From assembly GCF_020595055.1 (NCBI RefSeq), contig NZ_JAJDOO010000032.1:1-55464 (forward strand): DNA of 55,464 nt, in the 5' to 3' direction. Positions 35,895 through 44,739 of the stretch are shown piece after piece. The DNA comes from Desulfosporosinus shakirovi. GTDB taxonomy: Bacteria; Bacillota; Desulfitobacteriia; Desulfitobacteriales; Desulfitobacteriaceae. Numbering within the stretch: the stretch's first letter is position 1; every line of letters starts with the position of its first letter. The translations under genes and the position numbers were made by a program. The notes below the pieces were generated by a model that had not been told where the DNA came from, searched no databases, and saw nothing but the letters and a program-made list of their open reading frames with translations.

Positions 35895-36042
35895 AGTTAC
35901 ACCTCCAATTTATCAGTATTAAGCGCCTATGTAGTAATTTTTGATCATTCTCCTCCCTTCTGTCTCTTGTTTGTTCTTGCTTTGAAAAATTAAATCTATA
36001 TACCTAAAATATAGATATTTAAGTTGGTTAACCTTATTTATT

Positions 36043-36071
36043 ATTATACTAATTATTATTTAGGTGGTCAA
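36043..36071 (-). promoter_or_regulatory. promoter of the cyd operon
   Basis: TTGACC (36066-36071) and a perfect TATAAT (36043-36048) are 17 bases apart. The downstream AGGTTAACCAACTT and the -35 region AGTTGACCACCT are similar sequences, which may be part of an operator. I see no clear Rex site. The rest of 35895-36213 shows nothing else. Confidence 0.7.
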
Positions 36072-36213
36072 CTAATTATTACTTAATTGAAATCAAATAT
36101 TTATCAATTCAAACAAGACAGACTTCTTATTATGAACTGCCCCCGGTCAAGTGGAAAGTGGAAATAATAAACAAATCCTAGTTAGCTTTTAAATTGGATA
36201 ACAACTTGTGGCA

Positions 36214-36241
36214 TAAAAAACTCTTCCTTTTCAGGAAGAGT
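36214..36241 (-). terminator. terminator of the eut operon
   Basis: ACTCTTCCT and AGGAAGAGT arms with a GAAA loop are followed on the minus strand by six T. It lies 30 bases past the eutQ stop. Confidence 0.88.
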
Positions 36242-36270
36242 AATTATAGCCCTAGATTATCTTAATGTCC

Positions 36271-36945
36271 TTAATCGCAAAGATCTGCCCAGTTCGCAGG
36301 ATAGGTTGCATAGAATATTTTACAAAACGTCGGAGAAGAAAAGACCACTTGACTTCCCTTTGGAATATAAAGCACATCTCCCGCTTTAGCGTGAAAGACT
36401 TGCCCCTCAACTTCTAGAACAAACTCTCCCTCTATGACATAATCAACCTCATCATAGTTTAGAAGCCATGGCAACTTAGAATGATCAAAGGTCATGAAAC
36501 CCGAAGCCAGATTTCCTACGCGTGAGTCAATCACATCGACAAGTCCCACCTTTTGCCCCGGAGGAGCTTCCGGGAAGGGCTGGATTACCACGGTTTCCCC
36601 TTTGACATGAGTCGCTTTCGGATTCTCACAAGCCGGTTTGAGAACCTCACCCAGAATTTTCTGCACTGCTTTTTTTAGGTCGTCCCTTTGGTTTTCTGCG
36701 TCTTTAACGGTTCCAGAGGGAACTGGGACTTCTTTAACACTAGATTGTAAATTCACTAGTTGTCCGACGGATTGCCCTACAACAGTATGACTGATAATTT
36801 CTTGTCTCCCTTTGCTTATTGTAATCCCTAACTCTTTGGCTAAATCTTTAGCGGAGGGAGTCAGTACACTATCTTCTTCCAAAACAATATTTTTGTCTAA
36901 TTTGGCCATATCTCGTAAAACGTTAGCCGAGATAAATCGTCCCAT
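36271..36945 (-). CDS. eutQ: EutQ-like cupin protein
   Basis: ATG at 36945 follows TAGGAGGTGTACT and gives 224 residues; an upstream ATG at 37011 has no ribosome site. The C-terminal half is an EutQ cupin (EAPPGQKVGLVDVIDSRVGN, DYVIEGEFVLEVEGQVFHAK, GDVLYIPKGSQVVFSS). Residues 22-44 (LEEDSVLTPSAKDLAKELGI) carry a module also found in the EutT-PduL fusion and the flavoprotein-like protein of this operon. EutQ of enteric bacteria has been reported to have acetate kinase activity and to help microcompartment assembly. It is the last gene of the operon. Confidence 0.88.
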   Translation of the reverse strand: MGRFISANVLRDMAKLDKNIVLEEDSVLTPSAKDLAKELGITISKGRQEIISHTVVGQSVGQLVNLQSSVKEVPVPSGTVKDAENQRDDLKKAVQKILGEVLKPACENPKATHVKGETVVIQPFPEAPPGQKVGLVDVIDSRVGNLASGFMTFDHSKLPWLLNYDEVDYVIEGEFVLEVEGQVFHAKAGDVLYIPKGSQVVFSSPTFCKIFYATYPANWADLCD

Positions 36946-36964
36946 AGTACACCTCCTAAAATTA

Positions 36965-36996
36965 GATGTCAGAAGCCAAAAGCCGGAGATCAGACT
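36965..36996. repeat. short intergenic repeat (GTCAGAAGCC type), copy 1
   Basis: GATGTCAGAAGCCAAAAGCC, GGAGATCAGAC resembles the copy at 41553-41587. Both lie in gaps of the eut operon. Confidence 0.5.
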
Positions 36997-37028
36997 TTGG
37001 ACACTGAACATCGAGCTTCGCGCTATGC

Positions 37029-37577
37029 TTATAATAAGCTTTCAATTAATTGCTTCGCGGGGCGTGGTATGACAACCTGGCGGATAAGCAAACCTTTCTC
37101 ACTCGCTAAGGTGCTTCCTTCTTCCACGGCTGCTTTGACGGAGGCTACTTCTCCGGTAAGGAGGGTATAGCTCTTGCCGCCGATTCCAAAGGCCAGATGG
37201 ATGAGTAAAGGCTCAACGTCCCCTGCCTTAACGGCTGCATCTGCAGCTTCAATTAAGGATGCCACACTATAGGTTTCAATAATCCCTAAGGCTTTGATAT
37301 CCTTAAGTGTATTGGCGCGACCAATGGCTGGCAGTATGGAGGGATGGACATTGGGGATGACGAAGGAATCCACCACCGTTTCCGCTCCTAAGTCAATGCC
37401 GGCGTTCACGGACTGCTGAACTCCCGATACATCTCCGCTGACCAAAACGATATATTTTCCCGGACAGATGGTTTTAGCTGCCAAAATGGTCACGTCAGCT
37501 GTTTTGACCATGATATCGGCACATTCGATGCCTTGTGCTATGCTTGTTAATTCGACCAGCCCTATGGCATGAATCAT
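37029..37577 (-). CDS. pduT: PduT-like tandem BMC-domain shell protein with Fe-S site
   Basis: The 182-residue protein has two BMC domains (about 1-90 and 96-182), so it should form a pseudohexameric trimer. Cys38 in AAKTICPGKYIVLVSGDV matches the PduT cysteine that coordinates a [4Fe-4S] cluster at the trimer pore. It overlaps pduS by four bases. In Pdu systems PduS and PduT are proposed to move electrons across the shell for cobalamin reduction, which fits the B12-dependent lyase and the adenosyltransferase here. Confidence 0.9.
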   Translation of the reverse strand: MIHAIGLVELTSIAQGIECADIMVKTADVTILAAKTICPGKYIVLVSGDVSGVQQSVNAGIDLGAETVVDSFVIPNVHPSILPAIGRANTLKDIKALGIIETYSVASLIEAADAAVKAGDVEPLLIHLAFGIGGKSYTLLTGEVASVKAAVEEGSTLASEKGLLIRQVVIPRPAKQLIESLL

Positions 37578-38968
37578 TTGGTAGCACCACCTTTCCGTAT
37601 CGTAATGGCTAGAGGGGTGATTTGCGTCACAGTCCCGTCTATACTGGCGTGGACTTTTGCTCCTAGGACACCTACTGGGATTTCTCCTATGAGTTGTCCA
37701 CTTCGAACTACGTCTCCGACCTTGACAACGGGGACTGCCGGTGCGCCAATGTGCTGTTGAAGTTTCAGGGTAACTTCATCGGGTTCATACACCTCTAAGG
37801 ATAAAGGGGCTTCTTTATACCAGGGCCGAAGTCTCAAACGATCCATTAAACGTGATGAGGGGATTAAGCGATGTTTGGCCATGGGATCTTCTTTCCCCAG
37901 TTCTCCCTGATATTTAATACCCTGGGCTCGAAGCTCTGCTTTTAAGGCGACATTCACTCTAAGGGGGGATATTCCCACGGGACATGCATAGGCTTCACAC
38001 ACACCACACTCGGAACAAGTTAAGGCACTGGTTATCAACAAGGGATCTCCGATGCTTTTGTAGTTCACTGCTCGGATGAGTTTATGGGGAGAGAGTTCGT
38101 GTCCGATCATGTGTCTGGGGCAAAGCTCAGTACAGAAATTGCACTGCTCGCAGACAGTCTTGGCGATCCGTAAGACGGCTTCTACGCTCATAGTTTTTCG
38201 TTTGATAAGTGGATGGTCTTTTGGCAGACCGATTAACCCGCCCGTGGTTTTTGTGACAGGTGCCGAAAGATCAGGAATCAGTGTCCCCATCATCGGGCCG
38301 CCGTTAATATATGTAAGTTCCTTATCAACGCCGCCTGCCAGTTGGAGTACATCGTGCAAGGAGGTCCCGATGGGAACAGTGACTGTGATCGGCTTTTTAA
38401 CCGCCCCAGTGAGGGTAAGGGTCCGAGTGGTGACAGGTTTTCCTTCTGCTGCATAAGCCACATTAATTAGAGTTTGAACATTATTTACAACGACTCCGAT
38501 ATTTAATGGTATACCCCCAGGAGGCACTCGACGTCCGGTTGTTAGCCAGATAGTGATGACTTCATCTCCTGCAGGATAAATATCCGGCAGGATCGACAAT
38601 TGCATGCTAGCGCTTAGGTGGGGCTCTAAGGCTGCTATCGCTTCATGATATTTTGCTTTTAAAGCGATAATTCCTTGTTGAGCTCCGGTTGCTTTCATGG
38701 CTATACTTAGACCTTTAACCACTTGCTCCGGATATCGGGCGGCAAGTTGCTGGTCAGTTTTGAGCAGGGGCTCACATTCAGCAGCATTTACAATGACGAT
38801 CTCAGCCTTAGCTGATAATTTGACATGAGTCGGAAAGCCAGCCCCCCCGGCTCCGACGACACCAGCATCCCTTACATACAGGCTAAGCTGATCTGCGCTT
38901 ATCTCGTTTATACTTAAGCCCTTAAAACTGACGTTCTTGATTTCTTCTATCATATCTCTTTCTTTCAC
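37574..38968 (-). CDS. pduS: PduS-like cobalamin reductase (RnfC-like)
   Basis: The 464-residue protein has an RnfC-like NADH and FMN region (GVVGAGGAGFPTHVKL, NAAECEPLLKTD, PAGDEVITIWLTTGRRVPPG), a soluble ligand-binding SLBB domain (GTSLHDVLQLAGG), two [4Fe-4S] sites (CEQCNFCTELCP, CSECGVCEAYACP) and a C-terminal barrel-sandwich segment. PduS reduces cob(III)alamin or cob(II)alamin so that the adenosyltransferase can rebuild the cofactor. It is paired with pduT and lies in the same operon as the EutT-type adenosyltransferase. Confidence 0.92.
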   Translation of the reverse strand: MKERDMIEEIKNVSFKGLSINEISADQLSLYVRDAGVVGAGGAGFPTHVKLSAKAEIVIVNAAECEPLLKTDQQLAARYPEQVVKGLSIAMKATGAQQGIIALKAKYHEAIAALEPHLSASMQLSILPDIYPAGDEVITIWLTTGRRVPPGGIPLNIGVVVNNVQTLINVAYAAEGKPVTTRTLTLTGAVKKPITVTVPIGTSLHDVLQLAGGVDKELTYINGGPMMGTLIPDLSAPVTKTTGGLIGLPKDHPLIKRKTMSVEAVLRIAKTVCEQCNFCTELCPRHMIGHELSPHKLIRAVNYKSIGDPLLITSALTCSECGVCEAYACPVGISPLRVNVALKAELRAQGIKYQGELGKEDPMAKHRLIPSSRLMDRLRLRPWYKEAPLSLEVYEPDEVTLKLQQHIGAPAVPVVKVGDVVRSGQLIGEIPVGVLGAKVHASIDGTVTQITPLAITIRKGGATK

Positions 38969-38978
38969 CTACTCCAGC

Positions 38979-39272
38979 TCACGCTCCGAAGGTTTCTTTG
39001 TCAATAATTCCTACGATGGTAGCATCAACAGGGATATTATGATTGCTTAACCCTTGCCGGGCCGAGGAGCCGCTGGCAACCATGACTATCTCATCTTCTC
39101 CTGCTCCGATTTGATCCGCGGCTACGAGGGAATTCCCAAATTCCATAAGCCTGGGTAATCCCGCTTCATCGTAAGTGAGAGTAACGGGTTGAACGACAAG
39201 AAACTTCAGACCGCGTAAAGATTCTTCTTTACGGGTTGACCATACATTCCCTATGACACGGGCTAAAATCAT
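38979..39272 (-). CDS. eutN: EutN/CcmL-type pentameric vertex protein
   Basis: The start at 39272 gives 97 residues beginning MILARVIGNVWSTRKEESL; an in-frame ATG at 39299 is inside the previous gene. RGLKFLVVQPVTL, VAADQIGAGEDEIVMVASGS and VGIIDKE are typical of the pentamers that cap microcompartment vertices. It overlaps the stop of the upstream gene by four bases. Confidence 0.93.
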   Translation of the reverse strand: MILARVIGNVWSTRKEESLRGLKFLVVQPVTLTYDEAGLPRLMEFGNSLVAADQIGAGEDEIVMVASGSSARQGLSNHNIPVDATIVGIIDKETFGA

Positions 39273-40138
39273 TGTCGTCCTGCCTCCTTCTCTATACACA
39301 ACTCAATTCGGCGAAGCTTTAGAGTATCTCGGGCCAGCGGTGAAATGACGGTTCCCTGTTTTACGAAGATTTTTGAGTCTTCAGGAAATGAATAGGCCTG
39401 TTTATCACCTAAGAATTTTTTCTCGAAGCAGATCCCTCTCTGCCTGGAAATACACTCTGCATATGAGTCCGTTTGCTTCTGCTCACAAGTCCATGATGTC
39501 TGATCAGGATGAATCATTTGTTGTTGGACTGTTCTTCCTATGCTTGTGCTTTGTGGAGCAGGAACTGTCCTATTATCTGAAGTGAAGGTGTCATCTTTCT
39601 CCAGGGTCTCCCTGAGAATGAAACCGTAAGTCTGTACTTTTTTCAGATATCCTTCATAGAGGTCTCTGTAGGCTTGAGGAGTTTGTGCTGTTAAGCCAAG
39701 ATACTCCGTCACAAGCTCGATGGCGCATCCTTTACTTATCCCTCGCCCAATCATCTCACAGATGGGGTTATCTCGTATCCCTAAGGCGGCTTTAGCCAAG
39801 GTATTCGGGGAACAGGTTGGCAGGATTAGTTTTTGCCAGTCAGACTTGCCCATGGCCTCTTCAACCGTAGTCCAGGTCATGCCTGCAGGCAGTACCAGCT
39901 TAGCTGTGAAAACCTGGTCACTTGGCAAGATGCTGAGCTTATAGTTGGCTCCCCACTTTCGTTGAACTGCAGTTAAGACCCGGGGGAAATCCGAGACATA
40001 GTTCAAGAGAACTAAGGCTTCTGATCTAAGGGGCTGATCCCCTTCCCGGCCTCCCTTTCCTTGGAGTAACCCTTGCAAAGAAGGCTCTGACAGGATACGA
40101 CGCAGGATTTGGTTGATCAATTCTTCATTCATGGTCAT
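39269..40138 (-). CDS. flavoprotein-like microcompartment-associated protein
   Basis: The 289-residue protein begins with an amphipathic helix (NEELINQILRRILSE, residues 4-18) of encapsulation-peptide type. A Rossmann-like region follows (ALVLLNYVSDFPRVL, KLILPTCSPNTLAKAALGIR, NPICEMIGRGISKG) that resembles the PF02441 flavoprotein fold found in many microcompartment loci. A Gln/Ser/Thr-rich, probably disordered stretch leads to a C-terminal module (VKQGTVISPLARDTLKLRRI) that matches the N-terminus of EutT and EutQ. Its role is unknown; a redox or assembly function is a guess. It overlaps its neighbours by four bases on both sides. Confidence 0.6.
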   Translation of the reverse strand: MTMNEELINQILRRILSEPSLQGLLQGKGGREGDQPLRSEALVLLNYVSDFPRVLTAVQRKWGANYKLSILPSDQVFTAKLVLPAGMTWTTVEEAMGKSDWQKLILPTCSPNTLAKAALGIRDNPICEMIGRGISKGCAIELVTEYLGLTAQTPQAYRDLYEGYLKKVQTYGFILRETLEKDDTFTSDNRTVPAPQSTSIGRTVQQQMIHPDQTSWTCEQKQTDSYAECISRQRGICFEKKFLGDKQAYSFPEDSKIFVKQGTVISPLARDTLKLRRIELCIEKEAGRQ

Positions 40139-41538
40139 ACCCCCATGAGTTTGCCCTGGCTCGTTGCGTCAATAAGTGCCGCATTGGCTTCATCCATATC
40201 CAGGTGCATTTCTTTACGGTATTGGTCACTTACCCTAATCAACACGTCTTCATAGACCATGGGACGCTGACTCTCGACTTTTACCCGCACTCGGTCTCCA
40301 TCTTTTAAGGACCATTCTTTCGCATCGTCACTGTGCAGATGAATGTGCCGGCTCGCTACCATGACACCTGCTTCGAGCTTGACATTACCGACTGGACCTG
40401 CGATCTCAAGTCCGGGAGTTCCTTCATGTTGCCCAGAATCTCGGATGACAGGCTTAATGCCTAATTTAAAACAATCCGTGACACTGATTTCCACTTGCGT
40501 GTTTTTTCTCACAGGGCCTAAGACACGGACCTTCTCTAAACTTCCTTTAGGTCCAACTAAGGTTACAGTTTCTTGAGCTGCAAACTGGCCGGGCTGAGAG
40601 AGTTCTTTTTGAACCCTTAAGGCATAGTTTTCACCGAAGAGGACCTCCAGGTCGGCCTGGGAAAGGTGGATATGGCGATTTGAAGTTCCCAAGGGAACTC
40701 GTTTTACTTTATGATCCTGAGTTTTACGACTTCTTACTTGACAGGCAAGAATGTAGAAAGCACTGGATAGCCGGTTTAAGGCCTGAATCAGATCCGTCCT
40801 GCTGCATACCCCGGTTTCATCTGTGAAAGCTCGGTTGGCATAGAGTTCGACTTCTCGTGACTTGGCTCTTAGATGATGAAGTTTGGCTGCGATGGGTCCA
40901 TGGGAATAGCTTAAGGGAGTGTGATCCATTCCAAAATACTTCTTGGGATGATGGGATCGTTCCCGCAACTCTTCAGGGGTTAACCCCATCAGAGTTGCCC
41001 ATTGAAAGGGCTCCTGTTTGACTTCACTAACCATCAGTTCTCGGCAAAGGGAAGAGATTTCTTCTAATTTCAGAATGAGTTCCTCTTCCCCTGCCTCCAG
41101 GAAAAAGCCTTGGGCTTCGATAAGTTCACATTGAAACAGGTCCAATTGCCCTCGGTAGGCAATCACCGGATGGGTCTTGCTGACTAAAGCCCCAGTACGC
41201 AAATGGGTCATGTGTTCGGGTTTAACGCCCGAAGAAATACTTGTTTGAGCTTGAGCTATAGCTTGGGGTTGAGTCTGAGTTTGAGTTTGGGTTTCACGAA
41301 GTACATTTGGTTCTTGAAAGGATTGCAGTCTGTTACTTCTATCGATGCTTTGGTTTGCACTGGAAAAGGTACTTTTATGAATATCCTGAAGCCCGTTTCC
41401 TTCGATTTGGACATCAATTCCCTTAGAGCGGATAAAGTCTCGCGCCGAAGGAGTGATTACACTTCCAGGCGGTAGTGTAATAATCTTGGTTTTAGTTTTA
41501 TGCCAATTGGCCCTTAGTTCATACTCTGTGACGATCAA
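40135..41538 (-). CDS. EutT-PduL fusion: corrinoid adenosyltransferase + phosphotransacylase
   Basis: The 467-residue protein joins two enzymes. Residues 1-270 follow EutT: RANWHKTKTKIITLPPGSVI at 9-28, THLRTGALVSKTHPVIAYRG at 111-130, and RTDLIQALNRLSSAFYI near 247. The EutT metal motif HX11CCX2C is absent, and the equivalent region is a Gln/Thr-rich linker (82-99). Residues 278-467 are PduL, with the zinc-type histidines SNRHIHLS (286-293), SRHIHLH (396-402) and MHLDMDEANA (444-453). The first half would make adenosylcobalamin for EutBC, and the second would convert acetyl-CoA to acetyl phosphate. The start is supported by AGGTGAGGACTTG. No stop or frameshift separates the two parts. Confidence 0.85.
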   Translation of the reverse strand: MIVTEYELRANWHKTKTKIITLPPGSVITPSARDFIRSKGIDVQIEGNGLQDIHKSTFSSANQSIDRSNRLQSFQEPNVLRETQTQTQTQPQAIAQAQTSISSGVKPEHMTHLRTGALVSKTHPVIAYRGQLDLFQCELIEAQGFFLEAGEEELILKLEEISSLCRELMVSEVKQEPFQWATLMGLTPEELRERSHHPKKYFGMDHTPLSYSHGPIAAKLHHLRAKSREVELYANRAFTDETGVCSRTDLIQALNRLSSAFYILACQVRSRKTQDHKVKRVPLGTSNRHIHLSQADLEVLFGENYALRVQKELSQPGQFAAQETVTLVGPKGSLEKVRVLGPVRKNTQVEISVTDCFKLGIKPVIRDSGQHEGTPGLEIAGPVGNVKLEAGVMVASRHIHLHSDDAKEWSLKDGDRVRVKVESQRPMVYEDVLIRVSDQYRKEMHLDMDEANAALIDATSQGKLMGV

Positions 41539-41552
41539 GTCCTCACCTCATT

Positions 41553-41587
41553 ACAGAAGTCAGAGATCAGAAGCCAGAGGTCAGACT
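41553..41587. repeat. short intergenic repeat (GTCAGAAGCC type), copy 2
   Basis: ACAGAAGTCAGAGATCAGAA, GCCAGAGGTCAGAC lies in the 90-base gap between the fusion gene and the BMC-H gene and resembles 36965-36996. A third gap (41938-42006) has a different, GTTCGTGGTTCG-like short repeat. Confidence 0.5.
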
Positions 41588-41628
41588 ATTTCCTTTTACT
41601 TCTGGCTCGAACATTTGACCTTTACTTA

Positions 41629-41937
41629 TTATTCCCCATAAACTTTGTTGTCACCGACTGGTAATATATACTCAACATCTTGGTGGGGGCGCGGTATAAC
41701 ATGTACGCTGAGGAGTGCTCCGACTCGTTGGGCTGCAGCAGCTCCGGCATCGACGGCAGCTTTGACCGCTCCGACATCCCCTCGTACCATGACTGAGACC
41801 AATCCACCGGAGACGTGCTCTTTCCCGCACAATGTGACATTGGCCGCTTTTAACATTTGATCGGCTGCTTCGATGGCTGGGATTAGTCCTTTGGTTTCTA
41901 TCATTCCTAGGGCTATTACACTTCGATCTTGTGCCAT
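41629..41937 (-). CDS. BMC-H hexameric shell protein (PduA/EutM type), second copy
   Basis: The 102-residue single BMC domain has [40 protein letters not shown] and [15 protein letters not shown]. It is close to the product of 44230-44565 but has a different C-terminal tail. It should tile the shell facets; pore residues may differ between the two copies and so select different metabolites. Confidence 0.95.
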   Translation of the reverse strand: MAQDRSVIALGMIETKGLIPAIEAADQMLKAANVTLCGKEHVSGGLVSVMVRGDVGAVKAAVDAGAAAAQRVGALLSVHVIPRPHQDVEYILPVGDNKVYGE

Positions 41938-42006
41938 TTTTTATTCCCTCCCAAATTCGTAGTTTGATATTCGTTGTTCGTGGTTCGAGGCTTATGCGTT
42001 AGCTTT

Positions 42007-43500
42007 TCACTTAGTTAAGTGTTGCATGACTTGTTTAATGATTTCTTGGACCATGCGGTCATCAACTTGCAGTGTTTGAGCCTGACTCTGAGTTTGGGCT
42101 CTCTCATTGCTTCCCCCAGAGGTCATAGGTTCTATGTGTTTGCGGTCTGGGATTTGCAAATGCCAGGCGACCCGTTTTATGTTGAGCAGGTGCAGGGGCG
42201 TGACGTTTTCTGAGACGCTCGATCCTGCCCAGGTTCCACACCCTAGGGTAAATGAAGGAGCTAAGCCTGTAGTGGCTCCGACACCTCCCATGGCTGCGGG
42301 GGTATTGATAAGCAATCGGTTGACGGGTTTTTTGAGGGCGAATTCTCGTATAATTTCTTCGTTGTTACAGTGCATGACAAGACTGTGGCCCACTCCGCCA
42401 GCTTCTAAAAGTTGGAAGCAACGCTCGCACCCTTCATGCCAGTCGGCTACTCGGTAAAATCCAAGGACTGTGGTGAGCTTTTCGTAGGACAAAGGCCATT
42501 GCGAACCAACGCCGCTTAAGGGAGCAATCAGGCATCTCGTTCGCTCAGGGATATTGATTCCTGCAAGCTGGGCAATAAATTTCGGGTCTTTCCCGACAAC
42601 TTTGGGATTAACACCGCCGTTTGGGAGCATAACGACCTTGGAGACTTTTTTGACGTCTTCAGAGTCTAGGAAATGGGCACCAAATCGTTTCAGTTGGCCT
42701 ATGAGTTCATCGGCAATGCAGTTTTCAGCAACGACGGCTTGTTCAGAGGCACAGATGGTTCCATTGTCGAAGGTTTTTCCCATGACGATATATTCGGCAG
42801 CTTTGGCGAGGTCTGCGCTCCGTTCGACGAAGGCCGGAACGTTTCCAGGGCCAACGCCTAGGGCGGGCTTCCCGCTGCTGTAGGCCGCCTTGACTAAGGC
42901 GCTTCCACCAGTGGCCAGAATCATAGCGACATTGGGGTGTTTCATAAGTTCGTTAGTGGCACCCATTGAAACATTTAAGATGCACCCGATCACTCCTTCC
43001 GGAGCACCCGCCGCGACGGCAGCTTGATGCATGATTTTAGCGGCTTCGTTTGTGCATCGTACAGCACTGGGATGCGGGGAAAATACGATGGCATTGCGGG
43101 ATTTAATGGCGATCATGGCTTTATAGATAACAGTTGAGGTGGGATTGGTCGTAGGAATAATCCCTGCGATAACGCCGACAGGTTCGGCGATTTCCCATAG
43201 CTTTTGGTCGTGATCTTCACGAATGATTCCTACGGTTTTCATGGGTTTTATAAAGTCATACAGAGTACGGGAAGCAAAGTAGTTTTTAAAGCATTTGTCT
43301 TCATAATTTCCCATTCCCGTTTCTGAGACGGCCATCATGGCCAATCGTGCTGCATTTGCTTCGCCAACTTCGCGCATCATGTCAATGATATGGTCCACTT
43401 GCTCTTGCGTGAAGTCTTTAAGAGCTTCTTGGGCTTCCCGCGCAGCTCGTACTAAATTTCGGGCTTCTTGTAAGGAACACAGGTCTCGATCGAGTTCCAT
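42007..43500 (-). CDS. acylating acetaldehyde dehydrogenase (EutE/PduP family)
   Basis: The 497-residue protein oxidises acetaldehyde with NAD and CoA to acetyl-CoA. The catalytic cysteine is Cys250 in FDNGTICASEQ, and the cofactor loop is IAGIIPTTNPTSTVIYKAMI. Unlike enteric EutE, the candidate encapsulation peptide is at the C-terminus (DRMVQEIIKQVMQHL, about 482-496), after a Gln/Thr-rich linker (AQTQSQAQTLQ). It supplies the PduL domain of the fusion protein with acetyl-CoA inside the compartment. Confidence 0.93.
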   Translation of the reverse strand: MELDRDLCSLQEARNLVRAAREAQEALKDFTQEQVDHIIDMMREVGEANAARLAMMAVSETGMGNYEDKCFKNYFASRTLYDFIKPMKTVGIIREDHDQKLWEIAEPVGVIAGIIPTTNPTSTVIYKAMIAIKSRNAIVFSPHPSAVRCTNEAAKIMHQAAVAAGAPEGVIGCILNVSMGATNELMKHPNVAMILATGGSALVKAAYSSGKPALGVGPGNVPAFVERSADLAKAAEYIVMGKTFDNGTICASEQAVVAENCIADELIGQLKRFGAHFLDSEDVKKVSKVVMLPNGGVNPKVVGKDPKFIAQLAGINIPERTRCLIAPLSGVGSQWPLSYEKLTTVLGFYRVADWHEGCERCFQLLEAGGVGHSLVMHCNNEEIIREFALKKPVNRLLINTPAAMGGVGATTGLAPSFTLGCGTWAGSSVSENVTPLHLLNIKRVAWHLQIPDRKHIEPMTSGGSNERAQTQSQAQTLQVDDRMVQEIIKQVMQHLTK

Positions 43501-43522
43501 ACTAGCTGCACCTCCCTTTTCG

Positions 43523-44170
43523 CTAAAATTTCAGGCCATTTTCACAGACGTCCATGACAGCTCTCTGGAAGGCTTCACAGGCAGATCTGCAGGCACTTTG
43601 TGATCCGGTTAAAAGCCCGCCGCCGAAGTTAGTTTCGGTGGGTGGCCCGTAAAATGCTTTCATTGTAACTTCTGCCGCTTTTAGTGCCGCATCTAACCCA
43701 AACATTGCTTCGATTGGGGGCGCGATAAGGTAAGACAGGGCCTCCCCTTCTTGGATTCCTGCCAGTTTAGAGAGATAACTTCCTGTTCGCGAGACAGTGT
43801 GCGGAAACCATGCGGTTTTTCCCCCATCACAGGTATAGAAGAAGCATTCATTTTCCAGATGGTCAATGCAGGCATCAACTCCTGCTCTCACTTCGGCTGG
43901 GTTCGGGCCCGCTAAGATTCCAATGATTTCTCCAGACAGCGGACCTGAAGCTCGAGCTGCTCCACAATAAAAACTTTTGGCATAGACGACTTCGACTTCT
44001 GCTTTTTTCGTTGCTTCGTCTAAGGCTACATAGGTTGAATCATCAATGTCGGCAGTGATCATGCCGATGGAACGCTGATAGCCAGTTAGGCCCAATTTTT
44101 CGGCGAGATCAGGGGCCACATTAGGGATTAATCTAACGGCTAATACTTTTGGCTTAATGGGCTCTATCAT
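43523..44170 (-). CDS. eutL: EutL-like tandem BMC-domain trimeric shell protein
   Basis: The 215-residue protein has the EutL pattern: LAVRLIPNVAPDLAEKLGLT at the start, SIGMITADIDDSTYVALDEA, YAKSFYCGAARASGPLSGEI, and CFFYTCDGGKTAWFPHTVSR before the second domain. EutL trimers have a large gated central pore and can bind ethanolamine. It lies between the main BMC-H gene and the aldehyde dehydrogenase. Confidence 0.94.
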   Translation of the reverse strand: MIEPIKPKVLAVRLIPNVAPDLAEKLGLTGYQRSIGMITADIDDSTYVALDEATKKAEVEVVYAKSFYCGAARASGPLSGEIIGILAGPNPAEVRAGVDACIDHLENECFFYTCDGGKTAWFPHTVSRTGSYLSKLAGIQEGEALSYLIAPPIEAMFGLDAALKAAEVTMKAFYGPPTETNFGGGLLTGSQSACRSACEAFQRAVMDVCENGLKF

Positions 44171-44229
44171 GGTTACCCTCCCTATTAATGCCGGATTATT
44201 AGTTCCGACGATTTAACTAATTAACGAGT

Positions 44230-44565
44230 TCACTTTGTGCTCTCAGCGTTTTTAGTTTTCGGCTTTTCTTCGATGACTGGTAGTTTAGGCAGGATGTCTT
44301 CAAGTTCCGGATGGGGACGGGGGATGACGTGACAGCTGACGAGCTCTCCAACTCGCTCAGCGGCAGCGGCTCCGGCATCAACCGAGGCCTTGACAGCACC
44401 GACATCTCCTCGAACCATGACCGTAACTAAGGCACCTCCTACTTTTACTTTCCCAATTAGGGTTACATTAGCTGCTTTAACCATGGCATCGGCTGCTTCG
44501 ATGGCTCCTACGATTCCGCGTGTTTCTACCATACCCAGTGCTACGAGATCTGCTCTTATAGCCAT
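44230..44565 (-). CDS. eutM: EutM-like BMC-H shell protein
   Basis: The 111-residue protein has [40 protein letters not shown] and [15 protein letters not shown], a standard facet-forming hexamer, with an extra Lys/Glu-rich tail of about 15 residues. It is the first shell gene after eutC. The 174-base gap before it (44566-44739) contains only a short AGAGG/CCTCT hairpin, possibly an RNA processing or regulatory site. Confidence 0.95.
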   Translation of the reverse strand: MAIRADLVALGMVETRGIVGAIEAADAMVKAANVTLIGKVKVGGALVTVMVRGDVGAVKASVDAGAAAAERVGELVSCHVIPRPHPELEDILPKLPVIEEKPKTKNAESTK

Positions 44566-44739
44566 TTGTGCTCTCTCCCTTCACTCTCTTGTTTTTAGAA
44601 ATTGTAAACATCATTAATTATAATTTTACTCTCCATTTAGAGGAACCCAAAATTAACCATAGAACCTTTTGTGACAAGCACCTATCAAATTAATCATTAA
44701 ATCTATATTGATCATGCCAAGAGGACATGTTGCCAACCT

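Noticed and set aside
36043-36110. Rex or Fnr operator at the cyd promoter
   Set aside because: AGGTTAACCAACTT and AGTTGACCACCT are related sequences, but neither matches the TTGTGA-type Rex or TTGAT-N4-ATCAA Fnr consensus well enough.
43337-43603. Long antisense frames inside eut, pdu and cyd genes (for example 43337-43603, 42107-42457, 38076-38456)
   Set aside because: They have the composition of shadow frames, no ribosome sites, and lie fully opposite well-supported genes.
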